Shown: in pieces, positions 9,045 through 17,383 of the stretch
How positions within the stretch are numbered: the stretch's first letter is position 1
How the letters are laid out: each line of letters starts with the position of its first letter
Source: Candidatus Solibacter sp.
GTDB lineage: Bacteria; Acidobacteriota; Terriglobia; Bryobacterales; Bryobacteraceae
Assembly (NCBI GenBank): GCA_025463045.1
Contig: JAOAPT010000588.1
Location: 1 to 35,334 of the forward strand
Reading direction: 5' to 3'
DNA length: 35,334 nt
Translations under genes and position numbers: made by a program
Notes under the pieces: model-generated
The model's input: only the letters and a program-made list of their open reading frames with translations
Told to the model about the DNA's origin: nothing
Database searches by the model: none

Positions 9045-9672
9045 TCATCAGGTGGTCAGACGGGGAGTCGCCGGACTCATCGCCGATGCCCGCAGCGACT
9101 GGGATGTCTGCGGCGAAGCATCCACAGGCAGCGAAGCCGTGGCATCTGCCGCTGCGCTCAAGCCGGACATCGTCGTCATGGACATTTCCATGCCCGATAT
9201 GAATGGCCTGGAGGCCACGCGCGAGATTCTGAAAGCCAGCCCTGGCACTGAAGTCCTGATTCTGTCTATGCATGAATCGGACCAGATGGTCTACGATGTG
9301 TTGGGCGCGGGCGCCCGCGGCTACATACTCAAGAGGGATGCGGGCAACAACCTGATCGCGGCCCTGGAAGCACTTCGGCAACATAAGCTCTTCTTCACTT
9401 CCGAGGTATCTGAGGTGGTGTTGGGCGGATTTCTTGGCCGCACCGGCGCCACAGCAACCGAGGAGGTGTCCTCCAGCCGGCTCAGCGTGCGGGAGCGGCA
9501 AATTGTCAAACTGGTGGCCGAGAGCAAGTCCAACAAAGAGGTCGCCTTCATTCTTCAGATCAGTATCAAGACCGTGGAATCCCACAGGGCTAACGTTATG
9601 GAGAAACTCGGCCTTCATTCGGTCACCGAACTGGTCCGGTATGCGATCCGCAATAACATTGTGGAGTGCTGA
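9013..9672 (+). CDS. NarL/FixJ-family response regulator (REC-LuxR HTH)
   Basis: ILLVDDHQVVRRGVAGLIAD...DIVVMDISMPDMNGLE...GYILKRDAG...LSVRERQIVKLVAESKSNKEVAFILQISIKTVESHRANVMEKLGLHSVTELVRYAI. Overlaps the 3' end of the upstream kinase gene by 32 nt. Confidence 0.95.
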   Translation: MMKTRILLVDDHQVVRRGVAGLIADARSDWDVCGEASTGSEAVASAAALKPDIVVMDISMPDMNGLEATREILKASPGTEVLILSMHESDQMVYDVLGAGARGYILKRDAGNNLIAALEALRQHKLFFTSEVSEVVLGGFLGRTGATATEEVSSSRLSVRERQIVKLVAESKSNKEVAFILQISIKTVESHRANVMEKLGLHSVTELVRYAIRNNIVEC

Positions 9673-9774
9673 CAGAGCAAATTAGGGCGCCGGCAGGGGT
9701 TGGCCACGGCAGGAAAGAGAACCCAACGAAATTAGGGGCTTACCTTACGTTTAATCTGGGTTTTTAGAATTATC

Positions 9775-10599
9775 TTAAACATCGGAGTGTCTGGCCTGCC
9801 TGCCTGCAAATACCGCCAGCATCCAACTGACGATCATCATTGGCAATAATCCGATCATTTTCGCCGGTTCCCATGCCTGCCCGTCTCTACAGAGATATGC
9901 TACGCCGGTGCTGACGGTGATGGTCAAGGCTCCGGTGCAGACGGCCAGGCTGAACCATCGGGGAATACCCGACGCATCGAGTCCGTCATACCGGCAGGCA
10001 CTCATGAGGATGCCCAACCCCAGTACGCTGGAGCAGATCGCGCTCAAGAAGGACATCGGGGCGTGCGCTTGCCAGGCATAGATCGGAACATCGGTCATAT
10101 AGCCGACGCAAGCCACGACTCCAATTGCGAAAATTATCGATCCCAAGATAGCGATCGCCCCAAGCCGCGCTTCGAACAACAGGGGAGTGTGGCGCATCAT
10201 CAACGCCCCCGCAGCGAGCAGGAGTACGACCATTGTATTGGGAGCGATGGCGCTCCAATCCGTTACTCCCATGTTCGCCGAGACCAGCGCTTCCACTCTG
10301 GGTCCCAGTCCGAATGCCCGCTCTGCTGCCATGGCGACCGCCATCGACAAGGCGACCATCGACAACATCGACGTTACCCGCGGGACCCAGAAGCCGACAC
10401 CGATCAAGGCCAGCCCGCAAACCACAAACCCGACAGCAGAAATCGGAGAAGTGGGAACGCTGACGGGCAACAGACCAGGAAAGATTGCCCTGTGCATGAG
10501 CAGCGATAGCAGGACGGCGGTGCCCAAACCGGCGCACATCCCTCCGCTCACGATCAGGCCCGCACGATAAACCGGGCCTGCTCGATATTCATTTCGCAC
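9775..10599 (-). CDS. Integral membrane protein resembling the multi-TM sensor domain of histidine kinases, without an output domain
   Basis: 274 aa with many hydrophobic segments. Contains WSAIAPNTMVVLLLAAGALMM and a GYMTDVPIYAWQAHAPMSFLSAICSSVLGLGILM block reminiscent of MASE-like sensor regions. Ends after the last TM. Confidence 0.6.
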   Translation of the reverse strand: MRNEYRAGPVYRAGLIVSGGMCAGLGTAVLLSLLMHRAIFPGLLPVSVPTSPISAVGFVVCGLALIGVGFWVPRVTSMLSMVALSMAVAMAAERAFGLGPRVEALVSANMGVTDWSAIAPNTMVVLLLAAGALMMRHTPLLFEARLGAIAILGSIIFAIGVVACVGYMTDVPIYAWQAHAPMSFLSAICSSVLGLGILMSACRYDGLDASGIPRWFSLAVCTGALTITVSTGVAYLCRDGQAWEPAKMIGLLPMMIVSWMLAVFAGRQARHSDV

Positions 10600-10744
10600 G
10601 GTGGCACCTCGGGCGGCCCGCGGTATTCCTCCCAGGCGTCCTTGCTTTGGACGGAACGATACAGAGTTGATACTGTTCCATACATTGGATCAGTGATACA
10701 AGGCGATCCTGGCGCTTGTACAAAACCGACAGTTCGGACTTCAT
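10589..10744 (-). CDS. Small hypothetical protein, 51 aa
   Basis: MKSELSVLYKRQDRLVSLIQCMEQYQLC... with a helix-like N-terminus; slightly overlaps the downstream membrane-protein gene. Weak support. Confidence 0.3.
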   Translation of the reverse strand: MKSELSVLYKRQDRLVSLIQCMEQYQLCIVPSKARTPGRNTAGRPRCHRAK

Positions 10745-10779
10745 TGTGGATTGTTGACGTATAACCTGCATGTGATGGC

Positions 10780-12063
10780 TTAGCTCCTTAACCTACTTTG
10801 CATTGGAAGAGTTACTCTTCGGTATCCTGAAAAACCCCAGTTTGACGGAAGGTGAGGCAGCAGTTCACCGGGGCGAATTCCTACGTGACAATGAGGGCGG
10901 CAGGCCGAACGCCCCGCGGATTTGATACCTTCGGTGACCACGGACCGGGTGGCGACGCCGAGAACCAGAAATACGATGGCAGGCAGGAACCGTCCCTGCA
11001 TGGGGAACTCGACCAGAGAGTGGAAGAAGACTATAGGTACGCCCAAGACCCATGGCACCTTCCGCACCAGGGATACGGATGCGCCGAAGAGCAAAAACAG
11101 GCAGGCGAGCATGGGGATGCCGCCCTCGGCCCCCCACTGTAGCCAGTCGTTGTGGGCGGCGTTGATGAATACGCCAAAGTCTTTGGGGGCGTAGGCTGGG
11201 TACACGTTGGTCCAAGTACCCAGGCCAGAGCCTTTCCATGGGTTCGCCCTGAGCATCTGAACCGTCGCCAAAGCCACTTCCTGGCGACCGGCGTAAGGGT
11301 CTGGAATGCGGAGGCGTTCGTAGAGAGATTCCCAACCGACCACGAAACCGAAGGCAACCGACAGAGCGGCAACAGCTAACAGGGTTCGGCCGGAGAACCT
11401 CAGGAGTACGAACAACACCAGCAGTTCCACGGTCAGAAGTACAAAACCGGCGCGCGAAGCGCCCGCTATTACCGAAGCGTACAAGACCGCTACGGTGAGC
11501 GCGAAGAACCAGCGCTGGCGTGGATGGCGCAGCATCTCGACGGCGGCTGCGGGAAGGGCCAGGGCGATGAAAGATGCGTAGTGATCTCTATTCAGAAAGG
11601 GTCCCAGCCCGGCAGGCTCGGCCGACTCAAAGAGCCAATAGATCTTGCCGTTGCCCAAGAAATATTGGAGGACCGAAACTACCGCCAACGCGAGGGCGTA
11701 GACCGTGAGCGCTCTTCGGAACAATTCCGCGCTTCGGGCTTCTTCGAAGAGTTGAAAAGCCAGGAAGAAGATCGCGAAATATGCGCCCCAGCGAACCGTA
11801 TCCGACTCGGTGGCGAAAGCGTAAACTGACCACCCCATGTGTAACTGCAAGGCGCCCCATCCGCAAATGGCAAGCAGGGGAAGGAGCAGCCACGACCATC
11901 GGGCCTCGATTCTTCCCACAGACCAGGCGAGCGTCCAAAGAATGAAGAAGCTGAAAATGAGCCCTTCGAACAGGTGCCAGGCGAGGAGTTGCGGCGTCCA
12001 GGCCATCGACAGGCCTGCCCCACAAAGAGCCAGGAGCGAGTAGGAAAGAGTGCGCTTCAGCAT
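10780..12063 (-). CDS. O-antigen ligase/polymerase (Wzy_C-like) membrane protein
   Basis: 427 aa, multi-TM. GLGPFLNRDHYASFIALALPAA and GSGLGTWTNVYPAYAPKDFGVFINAAHNDWLQWGAEGGIPML are typical Wzy_C/WaaL-like motifs. Confidence 0.88.
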   Translation of the reverse strand: MLKRTLSYSLLALCGAGLSMAWTPQLLAWHLFEGLIFSFFILWTLAWSVGRIEARWSWLLLPLLAICGWGALQLHMGWSVYAFATESDTVRWGAYFAIFFLAFQLFEEARSAELFRRALTVYALALAVVSVLQYFLGNGKIYWLFESAEPAGLGPFLNRDHYASFIALALPAAAVEMLRHPRQRWFFALTVAVLYASVIAGASRAGFVLLTVELLVLFVLLRFSGRTLLAVAALSVAFGFVVGWESLYERLRIPDPYAGRQEVALATVQMLRANPWKGSGLGTWTNVYPAYAPKDFGVFINAAHNDWLQWGAEGGIPMLACLFLLFGASVSLVRKVPWVLGVPIVFFHSLVEFPMQGRFLPAIVFLVLGVATRSVVTEGIKSAGRSACRPHCHVGIRPGELLPHLPSNWGFSGYRRVTLPMQSRLRS

Positions 12064-12073
12064 TAAGGGTCGC

Positions 12074-13270
12074 CTATGGCAGGAGTGTCAACTGTACAGA
12101 GTGAATCCAGAGTTCGCCTTCCATCCTGGTTGTACCCGGCAGCCTGGTATAGGAGAGCAGTAACCTCACGGGGCACTGTTGGCGCGGGGTCTCGAAGGGG
12201 AACATTTGTTCAACGAATTCCTCAGCAGCCAGATTCATCAGGCCCACCATCACAGGCTTACCGGAGGGCATAGGTAGAACGGACCACTGCAGGCCGCTTC
12301 CGGATTGGGAGTGGCGGAGACGGTAGCGGACTTTGAGCTGATATTGCCTCCTGGGCAAGAGCGGAACGAACAGGCCCATCAGTTCGCAGGTTTCGGGCTG
12401 GCTACCGGAAAACTCCAGGTAAAGGCTACGGTCCGGTAGCGATCGGATCGCGGAAACACCGGAAGGGGTCGAATTCTTCCAGTCAAACCCACGTTCCAAC
12501 GGCTCTCCCGCAAAGGCTCCATTCGCGAGAGATTTTCCAGACACCGGATCCAAGGGAAAGAGATTGATCCAGCCGACCCGGATGGCTGTGTTCCACAGGT
12601 CAACGGCCTCGTCGATTTCGCCCGCGGCAAATAGAGACTCGCAAGTTTCTAAAATGCTACTTCGATTTTCTTTCGAGCCGATTCGGACGAGTTGCGCGGC
12701 GGCGGCATGTTGCTGTCCGACTCTGCCTTGCTGGAGCAAGAGACGCAGATAGGCGTCAACCCGGTCGGGAACTTCGGGCAGCAGATCATCGAGTATCTGG
12801 CTGGATGTCAGGTTCAGTCTCTGCGCCATCTTGAACAAGGATTCCGGCTCGCCACTGCCGGCAGATAACGCCGATTTCGCCCATTTGACGAATTCCGTCT
12901 TGTTGCCCTGACGATAGTAAAATGCGGCCAGACTCCAACGAGGCGTGAAGTAACGGCTGACCAGATTGGCTTGAAGGAGGCTCTTTTCGGCTCCGGCGAC
13001 GTCGCCGTCCTGTTCCTGGCGGACTGAGAGCAGAATCCACCAGGACGGATTCCTCGAATTCAGCGCGAGGGCGGTGCGCAGTTGGTCGTCTTGCGAAGAG
13101 TCCAGCGTAGCAATGCGCGCATAGTAATCCGCGTTACGAGGCGTGATCTCAAGTGCGGCATGCAGTGCCTCGACGGTGTCCCTGCGGGAAAGTTGCTCCG
13201 CACGGGTGAAGCGCAATGTCTCCGCGATGGCATAGCCGGCCAGAAAGATCGCAGGGATACTCACAGCCAA
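12074..13270 (-). CDS. Secreted or membrane-anchored TPR-like protein of the polysaccharide locus
   Basis: N-terminal hydrophobic segment (AVSIPAIFLAGYAIAETLRF), then ALHAALEITPRNADYYARIATLDSSQDDQLRTALALNSRNPSWWILLSVRQEQDGDVAGAEKSLLQA repeats. TTG start is the earliest plausible codon. Confidence 0.65.
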   Translation of the reverse strand: MAVSIPAIFLAGYAIAETLRFTRAEQLSRRDTVEALHAALEITPRNADYYARIATLDSSQDDQLRTALALNSRNPSWWILLSVRQEQDGDVAGAEKSLLQANLVSRYFTPRWSLAAFYYRQGNKTEFVKWAKSALSAGSGEPESLFKMAQRLNLTSSQILDDLLPEVPDRVDAYLRLLLQQGRVGQQHAAAAQLVRIGSKENRSSILETCESLFAAGEIDEAVDLWNTAIRVGWINLFPLDPVSGKSLANGAFAGEPLERGFDWKNSTPSGVSAIRSLPDRSLYLEFSGSQPETCELMGLFVPLLPRRQYQLKVRYRLRHSQSGSGLQWSVLPMPSGKPVMVGLMNLAAEEFVEQMFPFETPRQQCPVRLLLSYTRLPGTTRMEGELWIHSVQLTLLP

Positions 13271-13320
13271 CCGAATTTCGCGCCGTATTCGCAGTTTGGA
13301 GCCCCGCTGCCAGTATCCGT

Positions 13321-15015
13321 CTAATGCTGTTCAATAGGCCGGTCGGGCCGGACAGTCACAGGGATTGGCAGATTCCACGAATCTTTCATGCTCAGCTCCA
13401 CCCCATACAAGAAAACTCGACTGGCCTCTCCCGGAGTCCACCGCTGCGAGGAAATAAATTGCTGAAGCTGCTGCACCGTGACGGACTGGCCGGTGGGACT
13501 CGGGGCTGGTTGCGGGCGGACCGATGCGTCGTGGCTGAACCAGTAATCACCCGCAGGAAGCGTCAGGGGCGAGGCAAGCCGGTAAGTCAACCGATAGATC
13601 GCCTTGGGCGCATCCGCCGCACTGCTCGAGATCAGTTTGACGCCCGTATCGGAAAAGCCGAAAGTTCCAGCGGCCGTATCGCTGGAGAAGACATCTCCAA
13701 CGAAGCCTCCGGTGGTCCTGGGGAGAGGTCCGGTAGAGTTGGACCAGATATTCATCCGGTACTGCACGGATGGATTGTTCGGGTCGAACGGCAGGTTCAA
13801 CTGTCCCAGCACGTCGAAGTACCCGATCATGGTGGTGACCGTTGCGGATTGCGCCAGGTGGAAGTGCCCCGCGAAGACCAGTGGGAAATAGTTCGACATC
13901 GAGAACAGATCGGACAAGCCCGGCTTTTGTGAGTTTGCCGCGCCATTCGCATTGTTATAGAAAGTGCCGTAGGTGTTGGTCTCGATACCATTGTTGTCGT
14001 AGACAATGGTATTGCCGTTCAGGAGAGTCGTAGCAAGCCCTGAAGCCGCGGCGTAGGTGCTGCCGAGACCGGTGTTATTGGTCCACGCATTCAAGCCGTT
14101 AGTCCCCCATGTGGAGACATCGGAGTGCTGGTAGGCCAGCGCGCTGGTTGCCCCGGAGACTCCGTTCCATGTCTCCCCCGGGACCGCCTTACCTCCGAGC
14201 AGAGAGTAGTAGAGGCCAAGCTGGCGATACGGCAGGGTTACGTACGCCTGACTCGATATCTCTCCCGCTGTAACCCGTACCGACACCGGACCGGTAATTA
14301 CGGCAAAGGGCACCTGCAAATTGACCTGATACAACCCCGTCGATCCCGGACTCAGACCGGCAAATACGACCTTGGCGGGCATCCCATAGACGGTAGCCGT
14401 GACCGTTTCAGTAATCACGGAAGGCAGCGAACCAGGATCCGACCCTGGGGCCGGCTGGCCGGCTACCGGGTTTCCCGATGTAGCACCCATGCTATTTATC
14501 CAGAGGACGATCGTCTGTCCTGGAGCTGCCGGATTCGCCGCCGAGAGTACCCTGTAGTCGCTGGTCGTAGCAATCCCAGGCCCCTGTCCCGATTGATCGA
14601 GGGTGAAGATTTTGGGCGCGCGGGCCGCCACCGTAATGGTGTCGATATTGCTGTTGCCGGCGGCGGTCGCCACCCTGATCTGCACCGGCCCGGGGGGCAC
14701 GTCGTACGGCAACTGCGCGTTGATCTGGGTCGGAGAGACGAACCACAGCGGCAGGGCCTCTCCGCTGGAGGCCAGTTGAACCGAAGCGCCAGCCAGGGAT
14801 TTCGGAAGCGGGAATGCCGCGGGCTGCCCGGTGGAGGAGGACAGGCTTGCGCCGAATATGGAAATCAGAGCGCCTGGAGCGAAACTTCTCGAATAATCCG
14901 CGCTATTGACGGTTCCGAGGGATGCAATGTTTGGAACCTGGGCATAGCCCACACCGACGGTGAGGCTCACCGTCGAGATGCAGACCAACAAGAGACACCG
15001 GTGGTTCAAATTCAT
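13321..15015 (-). CDS. Secreted protein with a TIGR03437-like (Solibacter paralogous) domain plus a novel C-terminal region
   Basis: Signal peptide, then VNSADYSRSFAPGALISIFGASLSSSTGQPAAFPLPKSLAGASVQ...PLWFVSPTQINAQLPYDVPPGPVQIRVATAAGNSN...YQVNLQVPFAVITGPVSVRV, matching the TIGR03437 pattern. Confidence 0.85.
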   Translation of the reverse strand: MNLNHRCLLLVCISTVSLTVGVGYAQVPNIASLGTVNSADYSRSFAPGALISIFGASLSSSTGQPAAFPLPKSLAGASVQLASSGEALPLWFVSPTQINAQLPYDVPPGPVQIRVATAAGNSNIDTITVAARAPKIFTLDQSGQGPGIATTSDYRVLSAANPAAPGQTIVLWINSMGATSGNPVAGQPAPGSDPGSLPSVITETVTATVYGMPAKVVFAGLSPGSTGLYQVNLQVPFAVITGPVSVRVTAGEISSQAYVTLPYRQLGLYYSLLGGKAVPGETWNGVSGATSALAYQHSDVSTWGTNGLNAWTNNTGLGSTYAAASGLATTLLNGNTIVYDNNGIETNTYGTFYNNANGAANSQKPGLSDLFSMSNYFPLVFAGHFHLAQSATVTTMIGYFDVLGQLNLPFDPNNPSVQYRMNIWSNSTGPLPRTTGGFVGDVFSSDTAAGTFGFSDTGVKLISSSAADAPKAIYRLTYRLASPLTLPAGDYWFSHDASVRPQPAPSPTGQSVTVQQLQQFISSQRWTPGEASRVFLYGVELSMKDSWNLPIPVTVRPDRPIEQH

Positions 15016-15072
15016 GTTCGTTCACCAACCTTCGCTGCAAATTTCACTGCCATTTGGAAAGGCGCCCGATTT

Positions 15073-16002
15073 CTAGCCTCCCGACGCACTGAACTGCCCA
15101 TTCGTCACGGGCGAAAGTGTCGGAGGCTGGGTGCCGGCGGGCAAAGTGCCGTTCGTCACCCCGTTGTTGATCGCCTGCTGGACTCCGTTTTGGACAGCGG
15201 TGGCGGTTTGCTGCGGCGTGAGCGGAGTGTTCGAGCCGACCGGGGTGAACGTAAAAGTCGAGGAAGCCCCAGGCGTGGAGATGCCTGTCACAGTGGCTCC
15301 AATCAACGGTCCGGAAGTAACGGTGACAACGGCGAAACTCCCACTCGAAGTGGTGACCGTCTGTTGGATAGTCGAAACCACGTAAGTGGTAGCTCCGGTA
15401 GTGGGATTAACCACGGCAGTAAGATTAACCGTCATTCCGTCCGGGGTGAGGATCTGCGGGCCGGCCTCAACTCCGGCCGCAGCGCCGCCCCGACTAAAAC
15501 TACCGGTAAACGCCGCGGCCCGCGGTGCGATTACGCCTGGTTGCGGCAGGGCCTGACCCCGGTACCGGAAACCTCCGGTTACCGGTGTTTGGTTACTGTT
15601 GCCCCAGCCGGCAGCGGGAGCGGGCGAAGCTACGCCGGGCGGAACCTTCGAATTGGGAGGGGTTGCGCGATTCACCGGAGCACTTGAGGGAGTCCGGGCC
15701 GCATCGTAGATGGCGGAGCCGCGGAGGACACGTCCAACCGGATTGGAGGCCTGCCCCTCAACTCGTAACTTGGAGTGCGGTTGCAAGGTAATCGCGGTTC
15801 CATCGGTGAACTGAATGACGGCCGAGGCTCCCTCCGTGATCACCTCGGCGCCTAATTGCAGCGGCACGAAATTTCGCGCCGGCGCAAGTATGCCATCGAC
15901 ATTGACGGGAGCGGCGCTGATCACTCTCGCTACGGGCGCCGCGGCGAACGAGACAATGGCGGCCGCAACGCCGAGAAAAAGTATTCCGACTCTCATTTTC
16001 AT
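15073..16002 (-). CDS. FecR-domain-like secreted protein with a low-complexity C-terminal region
   Basis: Signal peptide MKMRVGILFLGVAAAIVSFAAAPVA, then VNVDGILAPARNFVPLQLGAEVITEGASAVIQFTDGTAITLQPHSKLRVEG (FecR-like). The remainder is P/T/G rich. Confidence 0.75.
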   Translation of the reverse strand: MKMRVGILFLGVAAAIVSFAAAPVARVISAAPVNVDGILAPARNFVPLQLGAEVITEGASAVIQFTDGTAITLQPHSKLRVEGQASNPVGRVLRGSAIYDAARTPSSAPVNRATPPNSKVPPGVASPAPAAGWGNSNQTPVTGGFRYRGQALPQPGVIAPRAAAFTGSFSRGGAAAGVEAGPQILTPDGMTVNLTAVVNPTTGATTYVVSTIQQTVTTSSGSFAVVTVTSGPLIGATVTGISTPGASSTFTFTPVGSNTPLTPQQTATAVQNGVQQAINNGVTNGTLPAGTQPPTLSPVTNGQFSASGG

Positions 16003-16008
16003 GGCTCA

Positions 16009-16037
16009 ATTATAGGCTGTTACAAGGGTTGGGTAAA
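16009..16037 (-). promoter_or_regulatory. Candidate sigma70-type promoter of the FecR-like gene, possibly leaderless
   Basis: On the - strand: TTTACC (16037..16032), 17-nt spacer, TATAAT (16014..16009), then TGAGCC and ATG at 16002. Confidence 0.5.
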
Positions 16038-16178
16038 GACAACTAACTAAGTTACTTTTTAACGGTATTACGTATGTTTTACAGCTACCTTATAAGTTAG
16101 GGTGGAACGGAGCGTCGAGTTATCCAAGAGTATCCGCAGGCGGCGTCTGAACGCGACGCCACAAAAATCAAGCAAGGA

Positions 16179-16571
16179 TTGAAAATCGAAGTGAAACTGA
16201 AAACTCCGTGTCTGATCGCCGCCTTCGTCGCGGCTTACGGGCTGCCCCTGGCGGCCCAAGTGCAACCAATCCATACCGGTGAGTTCCCGCCCGGACCCGC
16301 GCCGGTTACGCTCGTGCTCTTGAATCAGTGGCATTTGCCCGATTCGAGCCTGGCGGACGTCGCCAACTCTCTTAACCGCAAGACCTTGGGAGTAGTACTG
16401 GCAACGCGGCTGGCCGGTATCGGCGCGTGCGGCCAGGGCGAGTGGTGCATGGCAATTACCGACCAGGTACTGGGCAATGGGTCAGACGCGGCGGCTGGAG
16501 CCGCCGTGGGAGCCGAGATCGTCAAAGAGATCTTACGGAAGATGCTGTCCGCGCTGACGCTTCAGATCTAA
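16179..16571 (+). CDS. Small secreted hypothetical protein
   Basis: MKIEVKLKTPCLIAAFVAAYGLPLAAQVQP... has a signal-peptide-like N-terminus. TTG at 16179 or GTG at 16191 as start. Divergent from the FecR-like gene. Confidence 0.5.
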   Translation: MKIEVKLKTPCLIAAFVAAYGLPLAAQVQPIHTGEFPPGPAPVTLVLLNQWHLPDSSLADVANSLNRKTLGVVLATRLAGIGACGQGEWCMAITDQVLGNGSDAAAGAAVGAEIVKEILRKMLSALTLQI

Positions 16572-16893
16572 CGCAGGCGGTGACGCAGCTTAGATTGTGC
16601 GGGCGAGCCGGAGCGGCGGCGGGGAGCATCCCGGGACAGCGGCAGGCGAGCCCGCGCTGATAAGTCTCGACACGCTTACCGGCCGTCCTCGCCGCAGTTT
16701 TGAGTACGGGCAGGACATCCGAACCGGAGGGCTGCCGGCTGTAAAGATCCCGCGGAAAATGTCTTCGGAAATCGACGAGCTGGTTGCCGGTGGCGATGTA
16801 GTCCAAGAGAAGTTGGTTACAGCGATTGCAGTCAGGTTCGTTTTGGGGTCCAGGAAGGCCGGCGTTCGAGGTGCGGCGCTGGCAATACGCCAC
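16522..16893 (-). CDS. Hypothetical small protein or remnant
   Basis: MAYCQRRTSNAGLPGPQNEPDCNRCNQLLLDYIATGNQLVDFRRH... has a CxxC and an amphipathic stretch. Competing ORFs exist on both strands. Confidence 0.25.
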   Translation of the reverse strand: MAYCQRRTSNAGLPGPQNEPDCNRCNQLLLDYIATGNQLVDFRRHFPRDLYSRQPSGSDVLPVLKTAARTAGKRVETYQRGLACRCPGMLPAAAPARPHNLSCVTACVRSEASARTASSVRSL

Positions 16894-16933
16894 TCACCAA
16901 CACCCCCGGTTACCGTGTGCGAGAAGGGTTCAC

Positions 16934-17350
16934 TTAAAAGACGTCGAGGCAGTCGCGGACCGGCCGGCCCAACAGGGCGCCGCAACCGACACCGGCACCG
17001 TTGGCAAGAACATCCCGGAGTTCGACCGCGCGGCCGGGCGAGAAATGCTGGCCAAACTCCATGAGAAGGCCGAGAACGAACATGGACAGGCCCGCTTTGA
17101 GACCGGAGCAGCGATCCTGGTAGCCAAGCACCGGTAGGAGAGCCAGGGCCAGGTAGGCGAAGAAGTGCATCACCTTGTCGCTGACGTGCAGGCGACCGAT
17201 CGCGGCCACGACGGGAGAGCCACCGGGCGACAGGGAACCCACAGCGACGCAGAGGATGAGCACTGCCCAGAAGGCCAGAATCAGGTTGCGAGGGGTCCCA
17301 GGAGCAAGACAGAATAATCGCGATACGAGTTTGTTTTGCAGTGGATGCAT
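16934..17350 (-). CDS. VanZ-like family membrane protein
   Basis: LILAFWAVLILCVAVGSLSPG...LHVSDKVMHFFAYLALALLPVLGY...GLLMEFGQHFSPGRAVELRDVLANGAGVGCGALLG. Confidence 0.85.
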   Translation of the reverse strand: MHPLQNKLVSRLFCLAPGTPRNLILAFWAVLILCVAVGSLSPGGSPVVAAIGRLHVSDKVMHFFAYLALALLPVLGYQDRCSGLKAGLSMFVLGLLMEFGQHFSPGRAVELRDVLANGAGVGCGALLGRPVRDCLDVF

Positions 17351-17383
17351 GCGGCTTCGATTTCCGTGATGGGGGAGACGGTC

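Noticed and set aside
9673-9774. Terminator between the convergent NarL and membrane-protein genes
   Set aside because: I found no GC stem followed by a T tract; the T-rich stretch lacks a convincing hairpin.
14125-15687. 520-aa + strand ORF antisense to the TIGR03437 and FecR-like genes
   Set aside because: Arg/Gly/Ser-rich composition with no domain; opposite frames carry clear signal peptides and domain motifs.
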